Shown piece by piece: positions 35,108 through 43,495 of a DNA stretch of 64,000 nt. Source of the DNA: Mucilaginibacter tundrae (lineage in GTDB: Bacteria > Bacteroidota > Bacteroidia > Sphingobacteriales > Sphingobacteriaceae); contig NZ_JACCBZ010000002.1 of the NCBI RefSeq assembly GCF_013408825.1, positions 1 through 64,000 on the forward strand. Direction: 5' to 3'. Below the pieces are notes generated by a model that saw nothing but the letters and a program-made list of their open reading frames with translations, did no database searches and had not been told where the DNA came from. Position 1 is the first letter of the stretch. Every line of letters begins with the position of its first letter. The position numbers and the translations under genes are program-made.

Positions 35108-35236
35108 TTAGCTATTATAGGAGTTCATAAATTCTGCTAATTCCATTTGAAACCCTGCGGGGTTTTCCTGCGCCAACTGGTGGGCGTAACCATCCCAAAA
35201 AAGCTGGTTGGTTAATTCAATAAATAATTCTAACAT
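35108..35236 (-). CDS. 42-aa small element protein
   Basis: An ATG at 35236 opens a 42-codon frame: MLELFIELTNQLFWDGYAHQ, then LAQENPAGFQMELAEFMNSY. Composition is coding-like and helical. It lies directly between the basic/Pro-rich protein gene and the 65-aa gene with 4 nt to the latter, in the same operon. No family is recognised. Confidence 0.5.
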   Translation of the reverse strand: MLELFIELTNQLFWDGYAHQLAQENPAGFQMELAEFMNSYNS

Positions 35237-35320
35237 TGTCGTAGATTTTAAGATTAGGAAAGTCTTAAATAACGCCCCCTGTTAGTGTTTTGGGAACAGG
35301 GGGCGTTTCCATTTGATTAT

Positions 35321-35917
35321 CTATTGAGGCAGTATGATACCCGCCTCGATTTCTGACAGCTTGTTTACGCACATGCTGTTTACCTGCTGTGCAACCGTCC
35401 AGATGATTACCGGGTTCTTGGTGGTGAACTTCCTGCGGTTATCGTCCTCAATGGTCAAAACGCAACCCTGATAGATATTGCCATCTGTTTCGTCCGCATC
35501 CTCTTTGATGTCGATTTCAAAGGCCTCCAAATTATCAATGGTTTCCATTAACTTATCCCTTTGAATTTTACGGCGATTTAACTCTGCTACTAATTTTAAA
35601 GTTTCCTCTAAATTTAAAGCGGGTTTAAAAGATTGGGGCTTCGGCTCTGCTTTAAGCTCGGGTTTAGCTTCTTCTGCCTTTGGCTGTTCGTTAACTTGTG
35701 CCTTTGGTGCTTCGGTTTCTTTACCTTGCTCTGCCTGCGGTTTGATTTGCTCGGCTTTTACTGCCCCCGCTTGTTCCTTTGGCTGTTCCGCTTCGGGCTG
35801 TGGTTTTGCCACTTCCTTGCTTTCTTTATTTACAGGATTGCCGTTTACAAATGCGGTTGCTTTATCGGTTTTTGCGTTATTAACAGCTTTGCTGTTATCT
35901 TTTACTTTAGTTTCCAT
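35321..35917 (-). CDS. Element protein with disordered Lys/Gln/Glu/Pro tail
   Basis: 198 aa. The first 95 residues are low-complexity (repeats of KPQ, AEQ, PKAE, EQPK), likely disordered. A folded region follows (about 98-198): LNLEETLKLVAELNRRKIQRDKLMETIDNLE, then GCVLTIEDDNRRKFTTKNP and a final helix. This bipartite protein type is common in Bacteroidota conjugative elements next to DUF932 genes. Function is unknown. Confidence 0.65.
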   Translation of the reverse strand: METKVKDNSKAVNNAKTDKATAFVNGNPVNKESKEVAKPQPEAEQPKEQAGAVKAEQIKPQAEQGKETEAPKAQVNEQPKAEEAKPELKAEPKPQSFKPALNLEETLKLVAELNRRKIQRDKLMETIDNLEAFEIDIKEDADETDGNIYQGCVLTIEDDNRRKFTTKNPVIIWTVAQQVNSMCVNKLSEIEAGIILPQ

Positions 35918-35928
35918 GATTATATTTT

Positions 35929-36021
35929 TTAATATTTTTTATTCATTTTATTGTGCGGGTGATAGGTCTGCGGTTTGTGCGTTTCCTGCGGTGGTGGGCC
36001 TCTGCCATTTGCTGTTTTCAT
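35929..36021 (-). CDS. Possible 30-aa micropeptide
   Basis: A 30-codon frame from ATG 36021 (MKTANGRGPPPQETHKPQTY...) ends just ahead of the tail-rich protein gene. It is basic and proline-rich. The position in the operon leader and the ATG are the only support, so it may be an upstream peptide or chance. Confidence 0.2.
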   Translation of the reverse strand: MKTANGRGPPPQETHKPQTYHPHNKMNKKY

Positions 36022-36528
36022 GGTGTGTCTTTTTTATGCTTAATTTTTTAGGTCAGCTCGCATAGCGCTCGCTGGCTTTTTATTAAGCACCGCACCTGAA
36101 AAAGCCGGGCATAACGGCAAGGCTTTTGGAAAAAAAATACGCTCTCCAACATCCACCGCGATAGCGGCAGCCGATGAAAGAATGAGAGGAAGATTTTTTT
36201 TACAAAACCCGCAGGGCTTGGCCTTGACGGTATGTCCCGGCTTATCAGAAATTTGCTGTATATAAAAGGCCAGCACGCACTAAAAAACGGATTTAATCAA
36301 GCGAAGCCGTAAAAGAAAAAAAGGGGTGTGGAATACACTCCCCGCGCTTTTAGGAGAAGCGGTTGAGGGAATGAGCAGGGCGAAATGAGCGAAACGGCTT
36401 CTCCTAAGTTTTATGCCGCATCAATAGAAGTGGTAAAAAATGGCCGCAATATTAAGCGCACTGAAGTGCTTATATATTAAAACCGTTTTAGATACTATTG
36501 AGAAGCAGGAATGATGGCAATAGCAGCG
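36022..36528. other. Structured gene-free region, possible oriT
   Basis: No convincing gene lies here; a 78-codon minus frame at 36040-36276 has poor composition. There is a hairpin at 36323-36343 (GGGGTGT near ACACTCCCC) and a 10-bp inverted repeat TAGGAGAAGC (36351-36360) with GCTTCTCCTA (36397-36406) enclosing two AATGAGC copies. Inverted repeats with short direct repeats in a conjugative element between divergent functions could form the transfer origin, but no relaxase gene is beside it. Confidence 0.3.
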
Positions 36529-36789
36529 CTATTCAGGTAGGTAATTCCCATACTTTGTTTTAAATTGCTGTTCTAAAAGGATAATACCATCGTGCATTTT
36601 AAGCAGGATGTCCATACTTCCAAAATAAGTATCAATAGCCTTTTCCGTCAGGCCGGTATATTTACAGATATTTTCAGAGGTCAGCGCCTCATAGCCTTTT
36701 TCCATAATCAGCTTATCCATAGCGCTAACGCATTTCAGCCAGACTGTTTGAAATTCGAGAAAATCAATCGGTGGTTGTTGCTTTTTCAT
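36529..36789 (-). CDS. Small TetR-type HTH protein
   Basis: 86 aa from ATG 36789; the longer frame upstream is non-coding in character. Residues 15-60 carry a TetR-like HTH (MEKGYEALTSENICKYTGLT, then EKAIDTYFGSMDILL). The C-terminal ligand domain is missing, so it is a minimal DNA-binding protein or truncated regulator. It may control the transfer operon starting near the histone-like gene. Confidence 0.55.
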   Translation of the reverse strand: MKKQQPPIDFLEFQTVWLKCVSAMDKLIMEKGYEALTSENICKYTGLTEKAIDTYFGSMDILLKMHDGIILLEQQFKTKYGNYLPE

Positions 36790-36891
36790 ATAGTGGATAC
36801 CTTTAACACAAAAATACCGGACGGCAATAAAAAAACCGCCCCGATTAGAGGGGCGGCCTGAATACAATAAATTAAAAAAAGGAATGGAAAT

Positions 36892-37071
36892 TTATTTGGC
36901 TTTGTTTTTCAATGAAGTAACTTCTTTACGGATGTCTGTAGCGGCACCTTTAATTTGTTGTAACCCGTTGCGCAGACGTGTGCCAGCAGCCTTATTGCCT
37001 TTTTCGTAGAATGCAGCAGCATCTTTTTCAATTGTAGTTACCAGGTCTTTTAATTCTTGAAATTTTTTCAT
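36892..37071 (-). CDS. Histone H1-like small basic protein
   Basis: 59 aa. MKKFQELKDLVTTIEKDAAA, FYEKGNKAAGTRLRNGLQQI and an end rich in K (TSLKNKAK) match the Bacteroidota Hc1/histone-H1-like family (from memory FYxKGNKAAGTRxRxGxQxxK). It binds DNA non-specifically as a small architectural protein. ATG 37071. Too short for usual ORF cutoffs, but the conserved core is clear. It lies just downstream of the DUF3945 gene. Confidence 0.8.
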   Translation of the reverse strand: MKKFQELKDLVTTIEKDAAAFYEKGNKAAGTRLRNGLQQIKGAATDIRKEVTSLKNKAK

Positions 37072-37128
37072 GATGTAATTATTAATATTTATGAATTTAG
37101 TTAATTAAAATTGAAACGATATCGGGCT

Positions 37129-38130
37129 TTAACGGATGCCCATGCTTTTGGTTTCTTCCAGATCTTTATCTTTCGATTTACCCTGGCTTTTACCTTTTGA
37201 TTGTTCGGCAACATCCGGTTTTTTATACTGCTCCCGTTTTTCCCTTGTTCCTTTATCATTATAAAAATCAAGCGTTTTGTATTGCGGAACAGCTTCGGCC
37301 TTAATTTTAACTTCCTTGTTTTCCCTGTTGGTTGTTGTTAATTCCACACGGTCGCCATTTTTCATAGAAGTTATAATAGCCGCTTTTTGAGCTGGATCTG
37401 CCAATTCCTTAATTTTAAAACCGTTTAGCGCTTTCTCCAGGTCAAAGCCAAAATTAGGATCGTTCATTTGTTTCAGTTTGAAATTGCCATAGTCATCCTT
37501 TTTCTGCTCAAAGTCCAATTTAACCCAGGCATTGTAGGCCTCGCCTTTATTGGGATTGATCAAATTTTCCCGATGTACGGTGCGCCCCTGTACCATGTTG
37601 GCTGCCTGGCTTGCAGTAAAGCCCGCACCATCCTTAACATAAAATGTTTGTTTGATTGCCGGGCTGAAATATGCACCCCGGAAATTGTCATTTACATAAT
37701 TGACGTTACCGTTTACCTTGCTGGCCAATAGCTGTTTGCTTTCCGGGCTTTCACCCAATGCCAGTTCACTGGTGCCTTTTTGCTTTTTGAAAAATTCAAT
37801 GGCCTCGTTTGGGCTTTCAAATGTTTTAACTAATGGCTTTTCTTTATTGTCCTTATTTTCGGTTAGTACCATATAGGATTGATTATCAGGCGAGGGCGGC
37901 ACCTTTCCTGCTGTTGCTTCATATTTGCCAAAGCTGAATGTGTCTGAAACGCCTGATTTGTGAAAATGAAGGGTCAGATCGACCTGGCCTCTATCGCCTG
38001 GCAGCTGGTCCTTAATGACGAAATGCTGTGGCAGTGGCTTCATGTTTTTTTCAAGCTCATCGGCTACTTTAGCACTAAATCCTAATTCATTGACCTCTCT
38101 TTTGAGGTCTTGCAGATTGTTTAAATTCAT
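37129..38130 (-). CDS. DUF3945-type conjugative element protein
   Basis: 333 aa. It contains repeats characteristic of DUF3945: NFRGAYFSPAIKQTFYVKDGAGFTASQAANMVQGRTVHRENLI and AWVKLDFEQKKDDYGNFKLKQ. The C-terminal 45 residues are highly charged and disordered. Members are found in Bacteroidota ICEs; activity is unknown. It sits directly after traM, in the place where traN usually lies. Confidence 0.75.
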   Translation of the reverse strand: MNLNNLQDLKREVNELGFSAKVADELEKNMKPLPQHFVIKDQLPGDRGQVDLTLHFHKSGVSDTFSFGKYEATAGKVPPSPDNQSYMVLTENKDNKEKPLVKTFESPNEAIEFFKKQKGTSELALGESPESKQLLASKVNGNVNYVNDNFRGAYFSPAIKQTFYVKDGAGFTASQAANMVQGRTVHRENLINPNKGEAYNAWVKLDFEQKKDDYGNFKLKQMNDPNFGFDLEKALNGFKIKELADPAQKAAIITSMKNGDRVELTTTNRENKEVKIKAEAVPQYKTLDFYNDKGTREKREQYKKPDVAEQSKGKSQGKSKDKDLEETKSMGIR

Positions 38131-38153
38131 ATTTTTTAGTTTAATATTTATGG

Positions 38154-39230
38154 TTAATGGCTTTTAAGTTGATTATTGCGCAATAAAATGCGTTGTCCGC
38201 TTTTCAATTTAACCTTGATGCGTTTAACTTTTTTGTTCAGCAAGCCTTTGGCGGCATCAATCCCGGCACCAGCCGCCTGCACACCTAATGATTCATCCAT
38301 CCCCAAAAACTGCATACTTTGTACGCCGTTTCCTACGCCGTCCCCCGCAGCTTCGCCAAATTCAGCTTCCGGCGCATTGATGCCTAATAGCCCGTCAAGG
38401 GAAAATACAGAGAGGTCAACGGGGATAATAGCATTTCCTAAGCGGATATTTTTAATATCCAATAGCAAACGCTGGTTGGTGATGTTACAGGAGCCAAATA
38501 ATAGCTGTCCTTTTGGAATGGTCACATTTTTAAGTACAATGGTGTCAAGCAACCGTAATTTGACAACGCCGCCTTGCGCTACTTTCTGGTTGCCCTCGAT
38601 CACTGCCGGTATCGCTTTAAAGGCGCTATCCGGCTTGGCTGGCTGTCCGGTTTTAACCTTTTGTTGTACCAATCCGGGGTTTTGGATAGCCACGATCTTA
38701 TCCAGCATTCCGTTCAACTGCTTCATTTCCGGGTCGTCGGCATTTTTGCCGTTCATAGATTTGAGCAATTTTTCCAGCTTTTCAGTTTCCGGGCTATTTT
38801 GCGCATAACTATTTTCCTGGACAGCCTTAAAAGCAGGTTCGGGTTTGTTGATCTCCCGGCCAATTTGAGCCAGTTTTTGATTAATCTTCGCCGCGTTGGC
38901 ATCAGCGGAAGTACCATAACCCGGATGCTTAGCATTGCTGTCGGGTTTGTCCAGGGGAAATAAAGGGTTAGCGGCATTATTCCTTGATCGTGCCGAGTCG
39001 CGCGCTGCCTGGTCGTACAAACTCCATTTGTCCTGCGGTTCTTCTTTGCCAAACTTTGCTTCCGGCAGTTCGGTGTTGATGCCCTTAATACTTGCTTCAT
39101 GGTTACTGGACTGGCCTTTGCCGCCGCCTAACGCGACAAATACCAGTGCAGCGCAAAACAGGATGATAATAGGGAGCACCAGTAAAAACTTGCGCAACCT
39201 GGCCTGTTGTTCTTCAGTTTGTCCTTTCAT
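38154..39230 (-). CDS. traM: Conjugative transposon protein TraM
   Basis: 358 aa from ATG 39230; an upstream TTG overlaps the previous gene and is less likely. One transmembrane helix (about 13-33, FLLVLPIIILFCAALVFVAL) is followed by a disordered linker and a C-terminal domain with VKLRLLDTIVLKNVTIPKGQLLFGSCNITNQRLLLDIKNI, the VirB10-like TraM signature. It spans the periplasm in the mating-pair machinery. traK lies just upstream. traN, which normally follows, is not seen. Confidence 0.9.
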   Translation of the reverse strand: MKGQTEEQQARLRKFLLVLPIIILFCAALVFVALGGGKGQSSNHEASIKGINTELPEAKFGKEEPQDKWSLYDQAARDSARSRNNAANPLFPLDKPDSNAKHPGYGTSADANAAKINQKLAQIGREINKPEPAFKAVQENSYAQNSPETEKLEKLLKSMNGKNADDPEMKQLNGMLDKIVAIQNPGLVQQKVKTGQPAKPDSAFKAIPAVIEGNQKVAQGGVVKLRLLDTIVLKNVTIPKGQLLFGSCNITNQRLLLDIKNIRLGNAIIPVDLSVFSLDGLLGINAPEAEFGEAAGDGVGNGVQSMQFLGMDESLGVQAAGAGIDAAKGLLNKKVKRIKVKLKSGQRILLRNNQLKSH

Positions 39231-39262
39231 ATTCTTTAATCTTAAAATGGTTTGATAATCGT

Positions 39263-39478
39263 TTAATAAATCGCCCGGATAAGCAACCAAAGGCTGGCCC
39301 CTCCGAATAGCAGGAAGATCAGCAGCAGAAGTATCAGCTTAGATGACCTGTTCCAGTACTGCGTATTCCGGTTCAGGTGGTCGGCGATCTGTCTTTGCCT
39401 ATGGCTGATTACCTGCCCCAGATAACCAGTTACCCGGTTCTGTCGGGTAACACGTTGTTTACTTTTAAATAGCCGCAT
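39263..39478 (-). CDS. Small single-TM protein between traK and traM
   Basis: 71 aa. Basic N-terminal half, then one transmembrane helix (about 47-67, KLILLLLIFLLFGGASLWLL). It occupies the traL position in this order (K-L-M), but is shorter than TraL of CTnDOT, so the symbol is left out. It is only 1 nt after traK. Confidence 0.6.
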   Translation of the reverse strand: MRLFKSKQRVTRQNRVTGYLGQVISHRQRQIADHLNRNTQYWNRSSKLILLLLIFLLFGGASLWLLIRAIY

Positions 39479-39479
39479 A

Positions 39480-40097
39480 TCACTTGTTTTGAGGTAAGTC
39501 GTTGTTTTCCAATATTTCCCATCCCTGTATCAAAAAGCCATGCGGATTGTTATCCGTTTCTGTTTTCAAATCCCTGATCTCTCCCTTGGTGACAAGCTTA
39601 CGGGTAACGGTACTGCTTGACCTGACCAGCTTTTCAGTGGCAAAGCAGGTAAAGCCATAAGGTTCCTGTTTCAAATCAAGCCGGATACTGTCAACCTGTA
39701 TTTGCTGGCTGATATTGCCGGAAACCAAGTTGTTGTAATAACCCGCCTCTTTCAAATTATCATAGGCGGTTTTGGCGGTGCCATCTGCCAAATACAAAGC
39801 CTGGGTAATCGTAGCTTGAATTTGTTTATCATCCGGTACCAGGTTAAAGAAATCCTCATGAAAAGTCTTGATATGATCACGAAGCTCTACAGGTAGATTG
39901 GCTTTACGGTCAGTTGCAATGGCGGCCAATACTTTGCCGTTATACAGGATATGCACCCGGTTCTGCGCACGGTCTGCGAACTCGTAGCTTTTATAGATCC
40001 CAAAGCACAATACGATTCCGTTCACCACCATCAGTACGATATTGAACATCCTTTGAAGTTTGGCAACCGTGTCTATATTTTTGAGTTGTTGAAACAT
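39480..40097 (-). CDS. traK: Conjugative transposon protein TraK
   Basis: 205 aa from ATG 40097, which has a GGAG 7 nt upstream; the longer frame would run into the traJ stop. The start MFQQLKNIDTVAKLQRMFNI precedes a transmembrane helix (about 17-37), then a periplasmic VirB8-like domain. The pattern AATIARIDLD-like beginning and YGFTCFATEKLVRSSSTVTRKLVT fit Bacteroidota TraK. It is part of the inner-membrane complex. Order traJ-traK-small TM-traM is conserved. Confidence 0.88.
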   Translation of the reverse strand: MFQQLKNIDTVAKLQRMFNIVLMVVNGIVLCFGIYKSYEFADRAQNRVHILYNGKVLAAIATDRKANLPVELRDHIKTFHEDFFNLVPDDKQIQATITQALYLADGTAKTAYDNLKEAGYYNNLVSGNISQQIQVDSIRLDLKQEPYGFTCFATEKLVRSSSTVTRKLVTKGEIRDLKTETDNNPHGFLIQGWEILENNDLPQNK

Positions 40098-40145
40098 TTT
40101 TAATTCTCCGATTAATGTGTGATTACACTGATTCATAATTGCCCA

Positions 40146-41384
40146 TTAGGCGTTAGGGGTTTGTTTACCGGACAGCCGGTCTTTCTGGTGGCTGTTGCTA
40201 TCACCCGAACCTGCGCTGTTATATCCTTTCATAAAGTCGGATGGTGCATTGATCACGTTGCTTCGTGCCTGTTCACCGCGTGCACCTATGGCTGCGGCAG
40301 CCGATGAGGCCGTACTGATCGTAGTTGCTGTAACGCTGTTTATTCTTTGCAACATTCCGTTACCGCCATGCGCATGTACAATGAAATTTGCTACGGTGGG
40401 TACGGAAAAGTAGCCGACTATTCCGATAAGCAGAAAAATGATGTAAGCACTGTCGGTGGAATTAAAAAAAGTATTCCCCTGGCTTTGTATCTGCGCAATA
40501 TCGAGTTTGAGCATATTTTGTTGCACCTGCCCGATGATGCTACCGAAGATATTGGCGATGGGCAACCACATAAATATGTTGACATAGCGGGCCAGCCATT
40601 GCTGCAAGCTATGCTGGAAACCGTCAAAGACGGACAGTCCGAAAACAAGCGGCCCGAGTATAGCCAGAACAATAAGGAAAAAGGTTCGGATCGTGTTGAT
40701 ACAAAGCGAAGCTGCCGAATAAACTACTTCCAGCACCTCGGACATCCACTTGCGGATGCTGTTGCTGAAGTTGTATTGCTGTTTGGCCATCCAAAACTGA
40801 ATATCGCTGCCAATACCGGATAACCCGCTATTGTTATTACCGTTAGGGTCATCAGGATGTGAGTACTTATACCATTTATCTTCGTCGCCGTTCCCATTAT
40901 CACCTACATACATTTGGTAGGCCGATGTTTGCGATTCGGCGGCTTCCTTTTGCTGCAATAGCTGTGCTATGGCGGTATTAGAATTTTGTACCATTGTCCC
41001 GGTTGCGCTTACTACCGGCTGCAACACACCATTCATCAGGCTGATCACTGCCGGGAACAAAAGGATAGCAATACCCAATGCGAAAGGCCGGAGCAAAGGA
41101 TAAAAGTCAATAGGCTCCGCGCTGGCGATCTGCCGCCATACCCGCGAAGCGATATACCACAAGGCCGCAAACCCGGCGATGCCCTGCGCCGCGCCGATGA
41201 GCTGGCTGCAAAGGGGCATCATTTGGTTGTACACGTTGTCAAGCACCGGCTGCATCCCCTGCAAGTCGCTGGCCAGCCCGTCCGCTTTGGATAGGCCCGG
41301 CAGGAACAACATAAGCAAAACCGCAATTGGTCCCACCCAAACCCTCCCCGGCTGGGAGGGCTTTTTTAATTGTTTTAATTTCAT
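40146..41384 (-). CDS. traJ: Conjugative transposon protein TraJ
   Basis: 412 aa from ATG 41384. It is a polytopic inner-membrane protein with a signal-like start and about 6 hydrophobic segments, including ALGIAILLFPAVISLMNGVL and FFLIVLAILGPLVFGLSVF (VirB6-like). GFAALWYIASRVWRQIA and PIDFYPLLRPFALG are TraJ hallmarks. The first 25 residues (KKPSQPGRVWVGPI) are encoded by a palindromic repeat at 41331-41367. The gene overlaps the end of the upstream frame. Confidence 0.9.
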   Translation of the reverse strand: MKLKQLKKPSQPGRVWVGPIAVLLMLFLPGLSKADGLASDLQGMQPVLDNVYNQMMPLCSQLIGAAQGIAGFAALWYIASRVWRQIASAEPIDFYPLLRPFALGIAILLFPAVISLMNGVLQPVVSATGTMVQNSNTAIAQLLQQKEAAESQTSAYQMYVGDNGNGDEDKWYKYSHPDDPNGNNNSGLSGIGSDIQFWMAKQQYNFSNSIRKWMSEVLEVVYSAASLCINTIRTFFLIVLAILGPLVFGLSVFDGFQHSLQQWLARYVNIFMWLPIANIFGSIIGQVQQNMLKLDIAQIQSQGNTFFNSTDSAYIIFLLIGIVGYFSVPTVANFIVHAHGGNGMLQRINSVTATTISTASSAAAAIGARGEQARSNVINAPSDFMKGYNSAGSGDSNSHQKDRLSGKQTPNA

Positions 41385-42066
41385 ACTGATAAAGGTTTTT
41401 AAGTGTCTGAATATCATTCTGCGCTTTTTGCCGCTGAAGCGAAAGAATGGCTACCTCGCTGTCAAAGTGCCGCAGGAAAACCAGCTTGTTTTGCGTGTCC
41501 GAATAGATATGGTCAATAGCCTGTAAGCGTTCGGCATCACTCATGCGCAGGGTTCCGGCAGTAATGACATTGGTTAAATTGGTCAGGTTGTTGATGCTTT
41601 GCGTAAGCAACCCGCTAAATACGCTGTTCATGTACACCAGTTCCTGGGCGCTGAAATGACCGCTGGCGTTAGCCTGCTGCCAGGCCTCCTTATACTCGGA
41701 AACGATACTGGCCTGGTTAGCGATAATATCCGCTATCCGCCCATATTTTCGCACTTCCGGGCTTATGGCCATTAGGCTGTTTAAAAAAGCCGAATGCAGG
41801 TTAAAATTCCCCTCGGAAATATCCTTAACTTCTCCGTAACCCTGTGTCAGGATGGTGTAGCCGGTCTGCATGTCGGAAAGGATAGCCTTAAACTGAGTCA
41901 GTTTTTCAAGATCTAACGCCAGTTGCTGAACATCCTGCGCGGTTGAAGCCTGTGCATTTGCATTAATGGTTATTCCACTTAGTAATAACACTAATGCAAA
42001 ACTGAAAAAGCTAATCATGCCGTTCAGCTTTCGCTTTTTATCCCGTAACTTAATTATCCGTTCCAT
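41239..42066 (-). CDS. TraI-like periplasmic transfer protein, copy 3
   Basis: 275 aa. A signal peptide (about 18-39) is followed by a helical domain with YGEVKDISEGNFNLHSAFLNSL, LRMSDAERLQAIDHIYSDTQ and EVAILSLQRQKAQNDIQTLKNLYQ, shared in order with the two upstream neighbours. The relatives end right after this motif, whereas this frame continues about 45 residues through a palindromic repeat into traJ, so its tail is probably acquired. Likely a VirB5-like or TraI-type component; the exact role is not proven. Confidence 0.7.
   Translation of the reverse strand: MERIIKLRDKKRKLNGMISFFSFALVLLLSGITINANAQASTAQDVQQLALDLEKLTQFKAILSDMQTGYTILTQGYGEVKDISEGNFNLHSAFLNSLMAISPEVRKYGRIADIIANQASIVSEYKEAWQQANASGHFSAQELVYMNSVFSGLLTQSINNLTNLTNVITAGTLRMSDAERLQAIDHIYSDTQNKLVFLRHFDSEVAILSLQRQKAQNDIQTLKNLYQYEIKTIKKALPAGEGLGGTNCGFAYVVPAGPIQSGRAGQRLAGDAAGA
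41331..41367. repeat. REP-like palindromic element 1
   Basis: CCCTCCC (41342-41348) pairs with GGGAGGG (41354-41360), within ACCCAAACCCTCCCCGGCTG and a following T-run. It matches the common Bacteroidota CCCTCCCC...GGGGAGGG interspersed repeat. It lies inside coding sequence of two overlapping genes. Confidence 0.6.
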
Positions 42067-42715
42067 ACAGTTGATTTAAAGTGTTGATATTTTCGGTTTC
42101 CTCGCTGCGTTGCAGGGTTAACAGCCGGACCTGGTTAGCAAAAGAGCAGGTAAAAACATATTTATCCTTAATAGCCGCCGTCAGCTTATTAATGCATTTG
42201 ATGCGCTCATCGTCCGACATAACTAATTGGCCCTGTGTTAATACCGTTTGCAGATCACTAAGGTCTTTAGCGCATTGTGTGATCACATTTTGCTGTACGC
42301 TTTGGATATATGTTTGTTCCTGAGCGGTCAAACCAGCCAAATTGTTTATCACGTTGAACTGGCTGATAATGCTTTGCTGTTCTGCCTGGATAGTGGTTAG
42401 ATCGGTGCTGTTTTTAACCAGCGGTTTAACTGCCGACAAGGAACTGTAGTAAGACTGATGCAGCATAAACTCGCCATTTTTAAAATTTCCGATAGCGCCC
42501 CATTCGTTTTTTGCGATGTTATAACCTTGCCGGATACCTGTTTCGCAGGCGTTTAATGCTGCGATTTGTGCAGTCATGTTTTTAATCAGTGTTTTCCCCT
42601 GTTTAAACCAGTCGTCAAACGTTTGCGCCTGAACATTAGCCGTATTGAGCAATAACAGCAGAAGCCCCCCTAACCACCTGAAAGGGAAACTTTTGATTAA
42701 CTTATTGAATACCAT
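42050..42715 (-). CDS. TraI-like periplasmic transfer protein, copy 2
   Basis: 221 aa. The signal peptide (KSFPFRWLGGLLLLLLNTAN) is encoded largely by a repeat-derived segment at 42663-42695. The mature helical domain carries NGEFMLHQSYYSSLSAVKPL, LVMSDDERIKCINKLTAAIK and QVRLLTLQRSEETENINTLNQLYG, matching the neighbours on both sides. It overlaps the next gene by 17 nt. Three such proteins in a row suggest a hetero-oligomeric or tip complex of the transfer apparatus. Confidence 0.7.
   Translation of the reverse strand: MVFNKLIKSFPFRWLGGLLLLLLNTANVQAQTFDDWFKQGKTLIKNMTAQIAALNACETGIRQGYNIAKNEWGAIGNFKNGEFMLHQSYYSSLSAVKPLVKNSTDLTTIQAEQQSIISQFNVINNLAGLTAQEQTYIQSVQQNVITQCAKDLSDLQTVLTQGQLVMSDDERIKCINKLTAAIKDKYVFTCSFANQVRLLTLQRSEETENINTLNQLYGTDN
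42663..42695. repeat. REP-like palindromic element 2
   Basis: AAGCCCCCCTAACCACCTGA followed by AAGGGAAACTTTT fits the Bacteroidota CCCCCTAACCCCCTGAAGGGGG interspersed repeat in degenerate form. It encodes the hydrophobic core of a signal peptide. Confidence 0.5.
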
Positions 42716-43424
42716 AGTATTGTTTTAAAGTAAGCACCTCGTTATTGTCATTCGCCCGTTGCAGGCTGAGCATTTCATTCTCCGTATTGAATTGCTGCAG
42801 GTCGTTGTAATTAGTATCCATGTGGTCTGCCGCCTTGTTGACAATATCCATCCGTTTGGCATCGGGCATTTGCGTCTTGTTGGCGTTGATCACCAACAAG
42901 ATCTGATCAAGGTCTTTTACGCTGGCCTGCAAGATCCCGGAATATACCTGGGTCATATAGGTCAGTTCAGTTGCGGTAAAATGTTTGTCTGCTTTGAGCA
43001 GGTTCCACGCCTGGTTATAGGAATTAACTAAAGCAACCTGTTTTTCAGTCAGCTCGCTGATCTTTGAATAATAAGCGATGGCCGATTTAATGTTCCAAAG
43101 TTCCTGGTAGTACTCGCTGAACAGGTCTTTTTGCTTGGATGACCATGAGGAGATTTCGGTTAGTTTCAATTTGGATAGTTGGTTTTCAAGCGTCTTCTGT
43201 GCGTTTTGCAGCCATATGGTTTGGTTCTGCATACTCTGTACTTTCAGATCGATGGCACGGATCACCCGGCCAACAGTCGAGGAAATGACCGATCCGACAA
43301 CTGCTTGTGCATCTGCACCCTTTGGTATAGATACAAAGACGGTTATTGCTGAAATAGGCAGGATAACCATATACTTTTTAATTGCGTTCATATCGTTATC
43401 TGTGTTTTCTTCGGAGTTTTTCAT
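42702..43424 (-). CDS. TraI-like periplasmic transfer protein, copy 1
   Basis: 240 aa. A basic/charged leader of about 12 residues, then signal-like helix (MVILPISAITVFVSIPKGADA). The mature part is helical and contains TELTYMTQVYSGILQASVKDLDQI, TQMPDAKRMDIVNKAADHMD and NEMLSLQRANDNNEVLTLKQYYG, the same three blocks seen in the two downstream genes. Overlaps the next gene by 14 nt. Exported, probably part of the periplasmic transfer channel or pilus. Confidence 0.7.
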   Translation of the reverse strand: MKNSEENTDNDMNAIKKYMVILPISAITVFVSIPKGADAQAVVGSVISSTVGRVIRAIDLKVQSMQNQTIWLQNAQKTLENQLSKLKLTEISSWSSKQKDLFSEYYQELWNIKSAIAYYSKISELTEKQVALVNSYNQAWNLLKADKHFTATELTYMTQVYSGILQASVKDLDQILLVINANKTQMPDAKRMDIVNKAADHMDTNYNDLQQFNTENEMLSLQRANDNNEVLTLKQYYGIQ

Positions 43425-43427
43425 ATA

Positions 43428-43461
43428 AAGCCCCCTTACCCCCCGAAAAGGGGTGTATTTT
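43428..43461. repeat. REP-like palindromic element 3
   Basis: AAAGCCCCCTTACCCCCCGA followed by AAAGGGGTG and a T-run lies in the leader of the first TraI-like gene. The CCCC...GGGG core (43441-43444, 43450-43453) matches the Bacteroidota AAAGCCCCCTAACCCCC repeat type. Confidence 0.6.
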
Positions 43462-43495
43462 TAATGATTAAATAATTAGGTTAATTTATCTGGCT

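Noticed and set aside
36040..36276. 78-codon minus-strand frame
   Set aside because: Composition not protein-like and it spans palindromic sequence; kept as a structured region instead.
36351..36406. CRISPR-like repeat
   Set aside because: Only two short copies and an inverted repeat; no regular spacers.
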